A DNA stretch of 64,000 nucleotides from Pseudorasbora parva (GCF_024679245.1 NC_090172.1:40330776-40394775); one strand, 5' to 3'; positions 1-11,939 are shown, counted from the stretch's first letter. Notes: a model not told the origin generated them from the letters alone. Made by a program: numbers and translations.

Positions 1-840
1 ACAGGTCTGTATTGCAGTTGCATGAAAGTGTGACCTTTATGGAAAAAAAATGATTGTTATTGAAAGATTATTTATTGAGGCCAGTTGGGTGTTCTCAAAC
101 TAGCAGAATCTATGGAAGAGAGTTGCTATAGTTTGAATACGCTGTAATGCAATACAGGTGGTAGCTCATTCTGAGGGGCATTATGAGCCTCTCAGAATTT
201 GCTTCCTTTCCTTATGGACTGTTTTTTCTAACCAGAACACGTCTGTTCTACTGTAGCTTTCCATGGCCAAAGCCTAGCTTCTCACCGAAACTGTGTGGGT
301 TCTAGCCAGGATGTCACGTGGATTGGAGTCTGTTTTTTGAAACACTTGATTGTTATTAGAGGATGCTGTAGGTACGCCAGAATTATTTGTTTACTCACAG
401 GTCTGTATTGCAGTTGCATGAAAGTGGGACCTTTTTGGAAAAAAATTGATTGCTATTGAAAGATTATTTATTGAGGCCAGTAGGGTGTTTTCAAACTAGC
501 AGAATATATTTAAGAGAGTTGCTATAGTTTGAATACGCTGTAATGCAATACAGGTGGTAGCTCATTCTGAGGGGCATTTTGAGCCCCTCAGAATATGCTG
601 CCTTTCCATATGGACCGTTTTATCAAGTCACAAAACATCTGTTCTACTGTAGGGTCCCATGGCCAATGCCTAGCTTCCTACCAAAACTCTGTCGGTTCTA
701 GCCAGGATGTCACGTGGATTGAAGTCTGTTTTTTGAAACCCTCGATTGTTATTAGAGGATGCTGTACGGCAGACTTATTTGTTTACTCACAGGTCTGTAT
801 TGCAGTTGCATGAAAGTGAGACCTTTTTGGAAAAAAATTC
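1..840. repeat. Tandem repeat, unit about 394 bp (two units and the start of a third)
   Basis: The phrase 'acaggtctgtattgcagttg' occurs at 1, 397 and 789, giving periods of 396 and 392 bp. The rest of each unit also matches, including a 'gcaatacaggtggtagctca' box near 150 and 545. Units differ by scattered substitutions and small indels, so this is an old array. It stops at about 841, where a TIR element begins, and related units resume after 7013. No coding potential is supported; the short ORFs here repeat with the unit. Confidence 0.85.
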
Positions 841-1195
841 ATTGGGTAACACTTTACTTGAAGGGGTGTGCATAAGACTGACATGACACCTTCATAATCA
901 TGACATGACACGTGTCATGAATATGAAGGAGTTTTTATGCATGTTTATGACAACTGTCATTAAGTGTCATTCGCTTAATTATGTCATTTTTAATGCAATG
1001 ATGACATTTCGGAGTTGTCTTTGTTATGACAACTTGACATAAACCAATACATCATAACCTGTCAGTGTCTTTGTCATGACAACTTGACATTACCAAGACA
1101 ACATAAACTGTCATAAACAGACATGAAATGACATAGCAGATTAATTATCAAATTTAAGAAACTACTTAGCTTTTTGGGTTTACATTACATTAGTT

Positions 1196-1671
1196 GCTAG
1201 GCAACGTGGGGGAGAGGACGCTGGCGTTGTCTGTTCGCCGCTTCTCCACCCACAAATCATGTTAACTTTACTATTAAATTTAGATTTTATTTTATTTTCT
1301 TATGTTTGTGACTAGTCTAACAGAGCTACTATTGGGACTGTTGCTGATTGCTGGCAGCCACTGAGAGGACGTTGTTTGCCGTTTTTTCACCGCTTCTCTT
1401 CTGTTTTTGTTTGAATTTGTGGTTGGTTTTGGTTTGAAGGACATTTGATGTTGCTCGCTGCGGCTGCTCTCTCTTCTGGGTGTCGGCTGCTCACTGGTGG
1501 TCTCCCTCGGGCTTGAACTGCATGGTGGCTGAAGTTTGCTCCAGGCTAGCGTCATCAGCGTCCGGCATGATGTTGAGATGTAATTTTTACTTGTTATTCA
1601 TGTATTGTTATTTTTTCCCTTTGTTGCACTTTGAGATTCTTCGGAATGAAAAGTGCGTTATAAATAAAATC

Positions 1672-1704
<33 letters not shown>
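1196..1704 (+). mobile_element. Retroposon-like insert ending in an (ATT)n tail
   Basis: The segment is GC-richer than its surroundings and ends with 'gtgcgttataaataaaat' followed by about ten ATT/TTA units (1671-1702). That is the usual 3' end of fish SINEs and CR1/L2-type LINEs. It lies inside the outer TIR element. The 5' boundary is approximate. No reverse-transcriptase motif is present, so it is a SINE or a short LINE tail. Confidence 0.4.
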
Positions 1705-1790
1705 ACTGTCATGTGGTTGGTTTTGACGTTGGCTGTCATTAGGCTATTATAATGTCATGATTTTTTTTATAAATTTAATTTGTCATTTGT

Positions 1791-2061
1791 CATGTCATTA
1801 AGTGTCAATACTCTGTCAAAATATTTTATAACATTGTCATGAATATATTTCTTGACCTAAACTACAGTGGTACAAGTTAAATTTGTCTTTAACATGTCAT
1901 TAAGTGTCAATACTGTGTCAAATTATTTCATAACATTGTCATGAATATATTTCTTGACCTAAACTACAGTGGTACAAGTTGAATTTGTCATTAACATGTG
2001 ATTAAGTGTCAATACTCTGTCAAATTATTTTATAACAGTGTCATGAATATTTAGCTTGACC
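1791..2061. repeat. Tandem repeat, 102-bp unit, about 2.6 copies
   Basis: 'catgtcattaagtgtcaata' (one mismatch in the third copy) begins at 1791, 1893 and 1995, a 102-bp period. Each unit ends with 'ttcttgaccta' and 'cagtggtacaagtt'. It is internal to the 845-5787 element and built from the same TGTCAT motif as the arms. The remaining interior (2062-3044) shows no gene or recognisable repeat. Confidence 0.8.
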
Positions 2062-3149
2062 TGAAATATGGCATCATAGAGGAAATCGTACAGAGTCATT
2101 AAAAACTATTAATATAACTCAAAATGATAGAGTGGCATAGACATATACACCTATATGATGATGCCTATGGTGGCACCACTGGTTATGTGTACGCTGTAAC
2201 AGTTGTTGGCAGAGCCTCAGTCAGGTTAGTTTGTTTAGGTGTTTAATGTCAATTTAGTTTGCAGTAAGTAAAAACAATTCACAACAACGTTATTTTGGGT
2301 TTAATATACTTTATTTAAACTTTCGCTCACTCTTTAATGAATAGTTTGAGTTTATTCTTACCATTTCTTTGTTTGTCTGTTTGTTATGGCGGAGTCCCGT
2401 GTGCTGGTGCACCGTCAAAAGGGGTTCGGGCGGAAACGTTGGCCCTATATATAATGTTCCGGCCTAGGCTCTAGCCGCAACCATTCCCTTTTCAGACCTG
2501 GGTGGGGCTCTAAAGACTATTTATCTTATTTTTATACATCGGAAGATAATTTATAAAGTGAAGTCATTTGACAAAGTGTTATTTTTCTGTGTTTGTTTAT
2601 GTGTGTATATGATGTTGATATATATATGTTTATTTTGTGTAATGGCCATTATTTGTGTACGTGTTTTCCCCTTTTTGCGTTAATTGGTGCTGGTCACCTG
2701 TGTATAAATCCATTGTGTTTTTAAGAGTCAGTTATGTGAGAGGGCAGGTCTTAAAAATGAAATGATTGATTTTATTTCTCAAACTCCTTTTCATATTTTT
2801 AAGACATTTGAAATTGTCTATTATCAAACCTTCTGTTGAAGCTGGTGGAGGAAACTTAAAAAAATAAAATAAAACATTATGAACTGAAAAATATTAATGA
2901 TGCTGTTATTAAAAAATAATTTGACAGCGTATTAACACCTAATTACATTTTAATGACAAATTAAACTTTTGCCACTGAAAAAAATTTATGACATTATAAT
3001 GGCCTCAGTCAACATCAAAACCAACCACATAACAGTTTAAGGTTAACCCTATAAGCTAAGTAAGTTTCTTAAATTTGATAATCTGTTATGTCATGTTTAT
3101 GACAGGTTATGTTGTCTTGGTAATGCCAAGTTGTCATGACAAAGACACT

Positions 3150-5565
3150 AGGCTTGTTTGAGATGCGCCTTGCCTCGCCTGAAATAAAGGCGAGACTAGG
3201 CGGCTGCAATGAGGGGAGGAGTGAAAAAAGAGCAGGCAAGCCGGACAGTTCTTTCTTCTCGTAGTGGATCAGACACCTGCGAGATCAGTTGCGGATATCG
3301 CGGGATTCACACTCGTGCGCTCTCTTGCTGATAAACTGGATGTAATTTAAGTTCTGTTGCTTTTATATCAATCAATCAATCAACTTTATTTATATAGCGC
3401 TTTTACAATCACGATTGTGTCAAAGCAGCTTCACAGTGTCAAACAGGAAAATATTGCGACAAAATTAGATTTGGCTGTACAGTCGTACTGGAGAAAACAG
3501 TGATGTTATCAGCTTATTTTAATTTATCATATAGCGACAATGTTGGCAGATCAGTATTATAGTTTATAGAATTAAATAAGACCTAATTCATATATTTTAT
3601 TTGTATAATAAGTTGAATAACTTTAATCATATTTTTAGTGTCCCCAACTGAGCAAGCCAAGCCAAAGGCGACAGTGGCAAGGAACCAAAACTCCATCGGG
3701 GCATGATGGAGAAAAATAAACCTTGGGAGAAACCAGACTCAGTCGGGGTGCCAGTTCTCCTCTGGCCTATTAACACACCGTGTAAGATTATTATTCTGGC
3801 AACCTTACAGGTCGGAAATCATATTAGATCGGGTTATTCAAAATTTTCAGGGTATCACGGAAGAGACAGATTTATTTAGGCTGGGGCGTCAATTACACAA
3901 GAGTATGAATACATGAAAGATCGGAATTATTGCGCCGAAGACGGGTTTTGAGTATGTCGTGCCAGTGAGGCAAATTCGGAGGAGACACCATTTGACACGG
4001 CTCAGCAGACACTCCAGGATGCGTTGGTCATGTCCAGGCAGGTCCACCATCCGATCCGGACAGGGCCCAGATCCGGGATAAACCTCGGGATAAACAGAGA
4101 GACTAACATTAGCGTAGATGTCACTCTTTTTATGATGTAACGAGTACATCAGGTGTTATGGGAAGTGTTCCCGGTTCCGGCTGACCTAGTTAATGCAGCC
4201 TAACAATCAGTCAATTGAATTACATAATGAAAGTTAAAAATTTTCTATGTGTATGCCATAGTAAAGAGATGTGTTTTTAGTCTAGATTTAAACTGACAGA
4301 GTGTGTCTGCTTCCCGAACAATGCTAGGAAGACTATTCCACAATTTAGGAGCTAAATAGGAAAATGATTGACCGCCTGCAGTTGATTTAGATATTCTAGG
4401 TATGATCAACTGGCCAGAGTTTTGAGACCGCAATCGACGTGATGGGGTATAATGCGTTAAGAGCTCGCTTAAGTACCGGGGAGCTAAACTATTTAGTGCT
4501 TTGTAAGTAATAAGCAAGATTTTAAAATGTATGCGATGTTTAATAGGGAGCCAGTGCAGTGTTGACAGAACTGGACTAATATGATCATACTTCCTGGTTC
4601 TAGTAAGAACTCTAGCTGCTGCATTTTGGACTAGCTGGAGTTTGTTTATTAAGCGAGCAGGGCAACCACCCAGTAGAGCATTACAATAATCTAGCCTTGA
4701 GCTCATGAACGCATGTACTAACTGTTCAGCATTTTGCATTGAAAGCATGTGCCGTAATTTAGATATATTTTTAAGATGATAGAATGCGGTTTTACAGATG
4801 CTAGAAACGTGGCTTTCAAATGAGAGATTGGTATCAAAGAGCACACCCAGGTTCCTCACTGACGACGAGGGCTTGACAGAGCAGTCATCAAGTGTTAGAC
4901 AGTATTCTCGGTTACTACTTGTGGAGCTTTTCTGTCCAATAATTAAAAATTCAGTTTTATCTGAATTAAGTTGCAGAAAATTACTATTCATTCAATTTTT
5001 TATATCAGCTATGCATTCTGTTAATGCATATGGAAATAAAATATGGAAATAAAGATTATGAACAAGACACCCAAAGTTTTTGTTATTTATTTCCATTCGA
5101 AAGACCTGTTTATCAAGCATTTTTACTTTAATTACATACATGTTTTTATATATTTTTATTAATATGACAACAATCACATAACCAACAGAGAGATCGCACT
5201 TTCCGAGAGTTTAAGAATATTCACACATAATTTATTCACATAAAAACATGATATCAGAGTTTTAAAATCAAATATTTTAAAAAAAGAACTATACATCACA
5301 GTTGTTTAAGCCAATAAGCATTAAGCTGTGTCGTCAGCAAGTCGTTTCCCATCGTGCTTTTGTTCAGCGCAGTCGGTGGAGAGCAACTGCGCTCGACTGC
5401 AGAATCCGACACATCCGCCTCGCCATCGCGAGAGATTTGTGACATACGTCAGCATGACATCAGAGCAAGGCGGACCGCCCTCGGACACATTTCTAACCGG
5501 CATGCATCTCGCGCTGATCACCGGTGATCGGTTCTGCGCAGATTTTGCTCTTCTCAAACAAGCCT
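3150..5565. mobile_element. Nested TIR element (14-bp perfect TIRs) carrying an L2 LINE
   Basis: It begins 'aggcttgtttgaga' (3150-3163) and ends with the exact reverse complement (5552-5565). It interrupts the right arm of the outer element. The mirrored left arm reads 'agacactgacagg' where this copy has 'agacact' before and 'attgacagg' after the insert. The flanks are therefore ACT and ATT, which suggests a 3-bp target duplication with one later mutation. PIF/Harbinger is possible by TSD length, but no transposase remains. The terminal 200 bp on each side are CpG-rich. Confidence 0.65.
3365..4995 (-). mobile_element. 5'-truncated L2-type LINE (RT C-terminus and 3' UTR)
   Basis: An open frame at 4991-4245 (248 codons) encodes the region after the reverse-transcriptase palm. 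It contains 'SDKTEFLIIG', 'VRNLGVLFD', 'SRLDYCNALL', 'QNAAARVLT', 'LHWLPI' and 'RLKTHLF', which together are typical of the L2/CR1 group in fish. The catalytic YADD box and the endonuclease are missing, so this is a 5'-truncated copy. The 3' UTR extends to about 3365, where the plus strand reads 'caactttatttatatagcgc' beside an (ATCA)n tail. The frame is uninterrupted, so the insertion is fairly young. Confidence 0.85.
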
Positions 5566-5755
5566 ATTGACAGGTTATGATGTATTGGTTTATGTCAAGT
5601 TGTCATAACAAAGACAACTCCGAAATGTCAACATTGCATTAAAAATGACATAATTAAGCGAATGACACTTAATGACAGTTGTCATAAACATGCATAAAAA
5701 CTCCTTCATATTCATGACATGTGTCATGTCATGATTATGAAGGTGTCATGTCAGT

Positions 5756-5806
5756 CTTATGCACACCCCTTCATGGTAACACTTTACTTGAAGGGGTGTG
5801 CATAAG
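5756..5806. repeat. 18-bp perfect hairpin at the junction of two transposon termini
   Basis: The arms 5756-5773 ('cttatgcacaccccttca') and 5789-5806 are exact reverse complements around a 15-nt loop ('tggtaacactttact'). The loop and the right arm are a fresh copy of the terminus of the 845-5787 element. The hairpin therefore marks a head-to-head junction of two ends. From 5807 to about 6545 I see no gene or clear repeat. Confidence 0.8.
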
Positions 5807-6554
5807 AATACTGTTACAAATAATTTGTAATGGCTTCAGAAGGATTTGGTAATACTCAGTCTTAGCAGGTTACACCACGATCTTCACTTTATAATTAATT
5901 ATATAAGGTCTCCCTCATCTATCACACCTGACTCAACTCATGAGCTCATTAGACTGAAAAACCTCAAATGGGTGTGTCAGATATAGGGAGACATACAACA
6001 TTTGCAGGGCTGGTGATACTTCAAGACAGGTTTGTAACCATAACCATGTTTTTTACAACACATCTGCTTGTGATTCTTATTAAGTGGGGGTAATTTTTTT
6101 TAGGATTCTTTAGCTAACTGAAGTCTCTGAGATCCTGACACCTTCACTTCTGGAGACTCCAGGTAGGTTGCAGTTCTGGAAAATTGTGCTGCTGGAGACT
6201 AAAAGGTTTCTGATGGTTTCACACTTAATTCTTCACCTTAATTTTGAATTATTTTGCAGTTAGCGTGTGTTGTTTCTTCACCATCTGTTTCAAAGGGCTG
6301 TTTGGAGAGCGACGACAGAGGAGTGAGGAGCTGCACTGTTTTTCTTATATTTGTTTGTGAAATACATTATTTTAGACTGTACTTTTTTATTTTTCTATTA
6401 TAAAGTTGTAAATGTAGTAAGTCATTTTCCAATTATTCCAAATAAACCTTGCATAATAAACTAAAGCATAAACTACTGGTTTCTGTTCATTGAATACTTT
6501 TAACCTTTTAGTGTAGTCAGATTACATGCAATGTTTGTATTTAGGGGTTTACTA

Positions 6555-7008
6555 TAAGATTACCCAAACAGAAAATATGCTAGCCCATCTATATGCCCAT
6601 TGTGGCCCATAAGAGCCCTACATAACACCCATCTGGATCCCGTCATGAACCCATATGGGCAGACCCATGTAGGCCCCAAATGGGTGCTACCTGGGTTACC
6701 CATATGGGCCCAGTATGAGCCCATCAAGAGACTGTCATCAACCCATTTAGGCCCCATAAGGGTTCTGTAAATTGGCCCCATTTATTAGAACCCATATGGG
6801 ATCCATGTTGGCCCCTATAATGAACACAAAAATGGGCCCCACTTAGAGCCCACTATGGACCCATTATGTTCCCCTGTGGGCTAACACACATGGGGCCCAT
6901 GTGGAGCCGATGGACACAATTATACGGGCCCCACTTGGGTTGCCCATGAAGGGCCCAAGTGACAGCCCATCAAAAGCCCACATGGGGCCCACATGGAAAT
7001 GTTGGCTG
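6555..7008. repeat. Short-period repeat block built on CCCATATGGG
   Basis: About 450 bp are saturated with variants of 'cccatatgggc', 'ggcccacatg' and 'gagcccat' on both strands. Spacing is irregular, usually 10-30 bp. The core is self-complementary, so both strands look alike. The ORF on the minus strand is only a reading of this repeat (recurring MGP, WV and THLG triplets). It ends at 'aatgttggctgggg', after which the approximately 380-bp repeat resumes. Confidence 0.7.
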
Positions 7009-7012
7009 GGGT

Positions 7013-8235
7013 AGTATCCCATGGCCAAAGCCTGACTACCTACAGAAGATTTGATGGTTCTAGCCTCACAGTGACATGAAAGGAAAAACTTTTTTTTTTA
7101 AACTTGATTGTTATTGGAAGATTCACCTTTTTCTGCTGAAGCATCCCATGGCCAAAGCATGGCTTCCTACCAAAGCTACAAGTCTAGCCAGGATGTGATA
7201 TGAAAGCGAGACATTTTTGGCAAAAACATAGCTTTTTATTGAAAGATGCTTTAGCAAAGCCAGTAGGGGCTAATGCAATGCCATGTAATGTAATACAATA
7301 CAGGTAGTAGCTCATTCTGAGAGGAATTATGAGCTCTTTAGGATGTGCTGACACTCCATAAGATCCGTTTTATAATAATAGCAAAAGTTAGTTCTGATAC
7401 AGCATCCCATGGCCAAAGCCTGGCTATCTACTGAAACTTTGATTGTTCTAGCCTGACAGTGACATGAAAGGAAAAACTTGATCATTATTGGAAGATTCAC
7501 CTTTTTCTGCTGAAGCATCCTATGGCCAAAGGATGGCTTCCAACCAAAGCTAAGAAAGTCTTGCCAGGATGTGACATGAAAGCGAGACGCTGAGACCTTT
7601 TTGGTAAAAGCCTTGATTTTTACTGAAAGATGCTTTAGCGAGGCCAGCAGGGGCTAATGCAATGCAATGTAATGCAATACAGGTGGTAGCTCATTCTGAG
7701 AGGAATTATGAGCTACTCAGGATGAACTACCACACCACAAGACCCGTTTTATAAAAACAGAAAAAGTCTGTTCTGCTGTAGTGTCACATAGCCAAACCCT
7801 ATCTACCTACCAAACTGTGCTGGTTCTAGCCCAGCAGTGACATAAGAGGGATAACTTTTTGAACAAAAAATGTATTGTTATTTTCTGCTGTAGTATCCCA
7901 TGGCTAAAGCTTGACTGCCTACCAATGCTAAGCAGGTCCAGCTGGGATATGTCATGAAAGGAAGACCTTTTGGCAATAACTCGATTTTTATTGGAAGATG
8001 CTTTAGTGAGGCTAGAAGGGGGTAATCCAATGCACTGTAATGCAATACAGGTTGTAGCTTCTGAGGGGATTTATTAGCTACTCAGGATGTACTGCCACTC
8101 CATTAGACCCATTTTATAAAAATAGCAAAACTCAGTTTCGCTGTAGTGTCCCATAGCCAAACCCTTTCTACCTACCAAAACTGTGCTGATTCTAGCCCGG
8201 CAGTGACATAAAAGGGAAAACTTTTTGGGAAAAAC
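7013..8235. repeat. Diverged tandem repeat, unit about 370-380 bp, same family as 1-840
   Basis: The box 'caatacagg' followed by 'tagctcattctgag' (degraded in the third unit) recurs at 7297, 7675 and 8043, giving periods of 378 and 368 bp. Each unit also carries 'catcccatggccaaagc' and 'gatgctttag'. Similarity to the units at 1-840 is clear but lower, so the array has drifted and shortened. A lone fragment of the same family lies at about 10490-10720. Confidence 0.75.
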
Positions 8236-8243
8236 TTGATTGT

Positions 8244-8790
8244 TATTGAAAGATTGGAAGTTTCTCCAGCAGGAGTTGGGCCTATTATACAGCTACATGG
8301 CAGGACCTCAGAACCTGTTTATCAGAACCTCCTTCGGCAACATGTGGTTCCTTCACTGCGAGCATCTCCCAATCAGCCCGCAATTTCCATGCAAGACAAT
8401 GCTCCCTATCACACTGCAAAACAGGTAAAGCAGTTCCTTAAATGTGAGAACACTGAAATAATGAAATGGCCAGCCCAGAGTCTGATCTAAACCCCATTGA
8501 AAATCTATGTAAAATCATTGGTGACAAAATTATGGCTAAGAAACCCACTACAGTTACCGAACTGTGGAAGAGACTGGAAGAAGAGTTGACCAAGATCACA
8601 CCGGAGCAGTATCTAGTGATGTCCTGTGGCAGCAGATGTGCTGAGCTCATTCAAAGCAAGGGCCTCTATACCTCCTACTAATTTATGACTGCTGTAAGCA
8701 TCAAATTTTAGTTGTAATGTTGTTGTTTTTTTGTGCTGCAGATGTTATTGTTCTCTAATTTTGTATCACAGTGTTTTCAACAAAATAAAG
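8244..8790 (+). pseudogene. Tc1/mariner transposase remnant (C-terminal part, frameshifted)
   Basis: One frame (to about 8484) encodes the middle of a Tc1 transposase, with 'QDNAPYHTAK' holding the second catalytic Asp. A second frame continues with 'DLNPIENL', which holds the catalytic Glu, and then 'TPEQYL'. The change of frame near 8475 breaks the protein. The N-terminal DNA-binding region and first Asp are missing, and no intact TIR pair was found. The stop at 8682 is followed by AT-rich sequence with 'aataaagg' at about 8783. This is a dead fragment inserted in the tandem repeat. Confidence 0.85.
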
Positions 8791-9277
8791 GTTTTTGCTG
8801 AAGTATTTTGTAAAACATGCTGGCAGAACACCCGCAGCTAATCTTCCTTCAAATTTCAAGCAATGAATATTAACAATATTTCTAAAAAAAATATCTAATG
8901 TTTCTAAATTGTTCTCTGATGTTGATCTCCACTGTATTTATATTATACAGTGTATATGTTATATATATTTTCTTAGATAAACTACTTAATACAGCATTTG
9001 TACTGTCATAATGTAATAATAATCTTTACAAGCAAATATCTTGGTTACTGAGGAAAAAACAATGTAAGTTAATGGGATCAAATATTGAAGGCCATATAGG
9101 GTCAAAACACTGAACTGGACTAGATCCAAAAAGCAACAGTATGAACACAAAGGGTTCTAAGTAAAGGGTTCACATTCCTACTAAAGGAGACCAAAAAGGA
9201 TCTGAGTCCTCTTTCAGGGACAGTGTGAATGTAAAGAGAACCGGGTTCTTTTTCAATTGGTTCACTTCTTGGTCCAC

Positions 9278-10074
9278 TAAGGGTGTGTTCACATTTGTAG
9301 TTCGGTTAGTTTGGTTCGTTTGGACCTGACCAAAAAACAAAAACAAAACATATAGTCCTGGTCCGCTTAGCATTCACACTGGCATTTTTAACAGCGGACC
9401 TAAAGTTACCGAACCAAAGGCATAGGGAGACGGTCAGAACCTGATCGGTTGGCTTATATAACGTAGCTTGCTTACCGAACATTCAAAACAATGCTGTGTG
9501 CTAGATAAAACACGATCATGATCATGTACACATGCCATTATTTTACCAGCTAAGAAACTCATGAAGAGCTCATAAAATGTTCAAAACATTCAAAACAGCA
9601 CCAGGATTTCCTCTGTTGTATGCAGAAAAGCGACAGTTCTGTCGTCTGTACCGTCAAATGGGCAACACGGGTCCTTTGATGAGAAGAACCAGGTATGCTT
9701 TTTGTGCGTTTTTTCTAGCATTTTCGAAACCTGCTTGTCGAACCAAATATTGATGAGGCACTTCCTCGTTGCTCTACGTTTGCCCTCTAACATTAACGTT
9801 ATTCATTTTGGATACACCGATCTTTCCACGTCGTCAAATTAGCTGACAATACATCGCCTCTTGTGACATCCGTTTTTTGTTTTGTTTACATGTCTTTAGT
9901 TCGTTTGGAAGCGGACCGAGACCTATCTTTTTAGCGGTCTCGGTCCGCTTGTTTGGTGCGCACCAGGGTTCGGATGGCAGAGATCACATATGTTTAAATG
10001 GACCGCACTAAACGAGCAATCGCACCAGGGTTCGTTTTAATCGAACCAAACATGACAAGTGTGAAAGCACCCTT
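9278..10074. mobile_element. hAT-like MITE, about 0.8 kb
   Basis: The left end 'taagggtgtgttcacatttg' matches the reverse complement of the right end ('aagtgtgaaagcaccctta') with few mismatches. Both ends continue into 'tttggttcg' motifs. The interior has 'gtttggttc' or 'ggaccgag' variants but no transposase. The superfamily call is tentative because no clean target duplication was seen. 8791-9277 holds no recognisable gene. Confidence 0.6.
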
Positions 10075-10489
10075 AAAGGAGTCTGAGTTTGGTTCTTTTA
10101 AAGAGGACCCAAGTGTAAAAACACCCTAAATGTAAGTAGTTTAAGCTTGTTTTTGTTTTTTAAGCTCTATTACCTTAAACAGATAGTTGTGGTAAACAGG
10201 ATTAAAACTGTTTAGTGCTTTTTTAAACATTTAGAACAGTGCATTGCTGTCAAGACAAGAAACATTTCATAGTCATTTTCATGTTAATAAATAATTTTCA
10301 TTCATATAACTAGCATGAGAGCGCAACAAGGCTGAATGTGTTGGCATAGCAAGGTGATACTTCCTGCCTGTTTGTCCTACAAAGGACGTCTCGTTTAATT
10401 CTGATTGAGGACACTCCATATACTGCATCCTACACAGGATGTGTCCTCCGGAGAACACAGCCTTCAAAATTTAACGAAATGAGACAGAG

Positions 10490-10720
10490 CTTCAGTATGT
10501 ACTGCCACTCCATAAGACCCATTATGTAAAAATAGCAAAAGTCAGTTCTCCTGTAGCATCCCATGACCAAAGCCTGGTTACTTACCAAAACTGTGCTGGC
10601 TGTAGCACGGCAGTGACAGAAAGGGAAAACTTTTTGGAAAAAACTTGATTGTAATTGATTCACCTTTTTCTGCTGTATCCTCCCATGGCCAATGCCTGAC
10701 TCCCTTCGAAAGTTAATGGG
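10490..10720 (+). repeat. Isolated fragment of the approximately 380-bp repeat
   Basis: 'ccactccataagacccatta', 'catcccatgaccaaagcctg' and 'gggaaaactttttgg' occur in the same order and spacing as in the array at 7013-8235. Only part of one unit is present, about 2.3 kb beyond the array. 10075-10489 otherwise shows nothing recognisable. Confidence 0.65.
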
Positions 10721-10824
10721 CAACTCCGGTGAATTTAAGCTTATCTTGATCGTTATACCTTTGTAAGTACAGTCTATAGAAAAAAAACTAACCGTATTGG
10801 TCCTTGAACATGTAGCTGTTACAG

Positions 10825-11939
10825 TTAATGCCCAGAGCCCCCACTCAGCTAAAACAGCAGCTTTGGGGGCATAAACATAAAGGGTGTCTTTGTACCTCTT
10901 AACAGGCATAAAATGCAATTAAAATGTCTGTCCAACATGAACAGGTCCCTTACATGACAAAGAGATGTGTTTAGCCACTTAGCCATTGTTTAAATTCATC
11001 TGTTTTAGATGGCTAGCTGTAGTCTCGCGCTGAAGTCCCGTGGGAATGCCGTTGTAGCTGGAAAAAAAAGGCAAATAGTCCAGTTGGGAAGAGCATTGTG
11101 TGTATGAAGAGGCTCTGCTCATCGGCTCGTCGGTTCTCAGTATTGAACATGTCCGAAAGAAACGGTTTTCAATTCTGTACTGCTCATCCAACCGCTGCTT
11201 GTTCAGTTACACGCACGCTCAGTTCAGTAAACGGTTGGAGTTACAACAAATAATTCAAAAAATTTGTTTATTTCTATTCTGAGGGACTGTCACTCATGTC
11301 AGAAAGTGAGCAAATAAAGTAACTTGTGGAATCAGCGCTGATTTGAGATGCGAACCATTTAGAATGATTCAGTCCGATTTGGTGAACCGGTTCGACCGGT
11401 TCACTAAAAAGATCCGGTTAAAAAGAATGATTTGTTTGCAAACCGGACATGACTAGAGTGATGATCAGATCGAGCTCACATGTGAAGAAGAAATGGTTCA
11501 CGTTTGTGCCTTTCCGAATTGTGGCAACAGAATGCGGAAAATTGCAGCAAATGCTTTGATTACGATGACTAGCTTATAGACACAACACAGCGGGGCCAGT
11601 TGAAGGAAAATGCCATTCCGTGGTCGAATATCGGTGCAACCACTGTGGAGGTAATGTAAACTTTATTTATCCTTCCATTTGGGAACCCACGGCTTGAGGA
11701 AAGATGTGCAGTAATAAAATAATCATGCTTTACACACACAACGCTCTTCCCAACTGGACTATTTGCCAATTTAAACAATGGCTAAGTGGCTAAACGCATC
11801 TCGTTGTTATGTAAGGGCCCTGTTCATGTTGGACAGACATTTTCATTGCATTTTGTGTCTGTTAAGAGGCACAAATACATCCTTTAAATGTATTCCTCCA
11901 AAGCTGCCGTTTTAGCTGAGTGGGGGCTCTGGGCATTAA
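10825..11939. repeat. Fold-back element with 172-bp arms
   Basis: Segment 10825-10996 is inverted at 11768-11939. The arms share 'ttaatgcccagagccc' at the outer edge and 'ccattgtttaaatt' at the inner edge, with moderate divergence. A further inverted match ('gcaaatagtccagttggg' against 'ccaactggactatttgc') lies just inside. On the left it is displaced by about 70 bp, so that arm carries an insertion. No coding sequence is supported in the loop. Confidence 0.75.

Larger units (their letters stand above)
845..5787. mobile_element. Non-autonomous DNA transposon with long inverted arms, split by a nested insertion
   Basis: The left arm starts with 'ggtaacactttacttgaagg' and runs to about 1170. 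It is rich in direct and inverted TGTCAT/ATGACA motifs. Its reverse complement returns in two pieces, the inner part at about 3045-3149 and the outer part at 5569-5773. These pieces become contiguous if 3150-5565 is removed. The right end lacks its last 14 or so bases and runs straight into a second copy of the terminus (5774-5808). No transposase was found. The superfamily is not assigned. Confidence 0.7.

Noticed and set aside
1..8235. CRISPR-like array
   Set aside because: Units are about 370-395 bp with no short repeat/spacer structure, and the organism is a fish.
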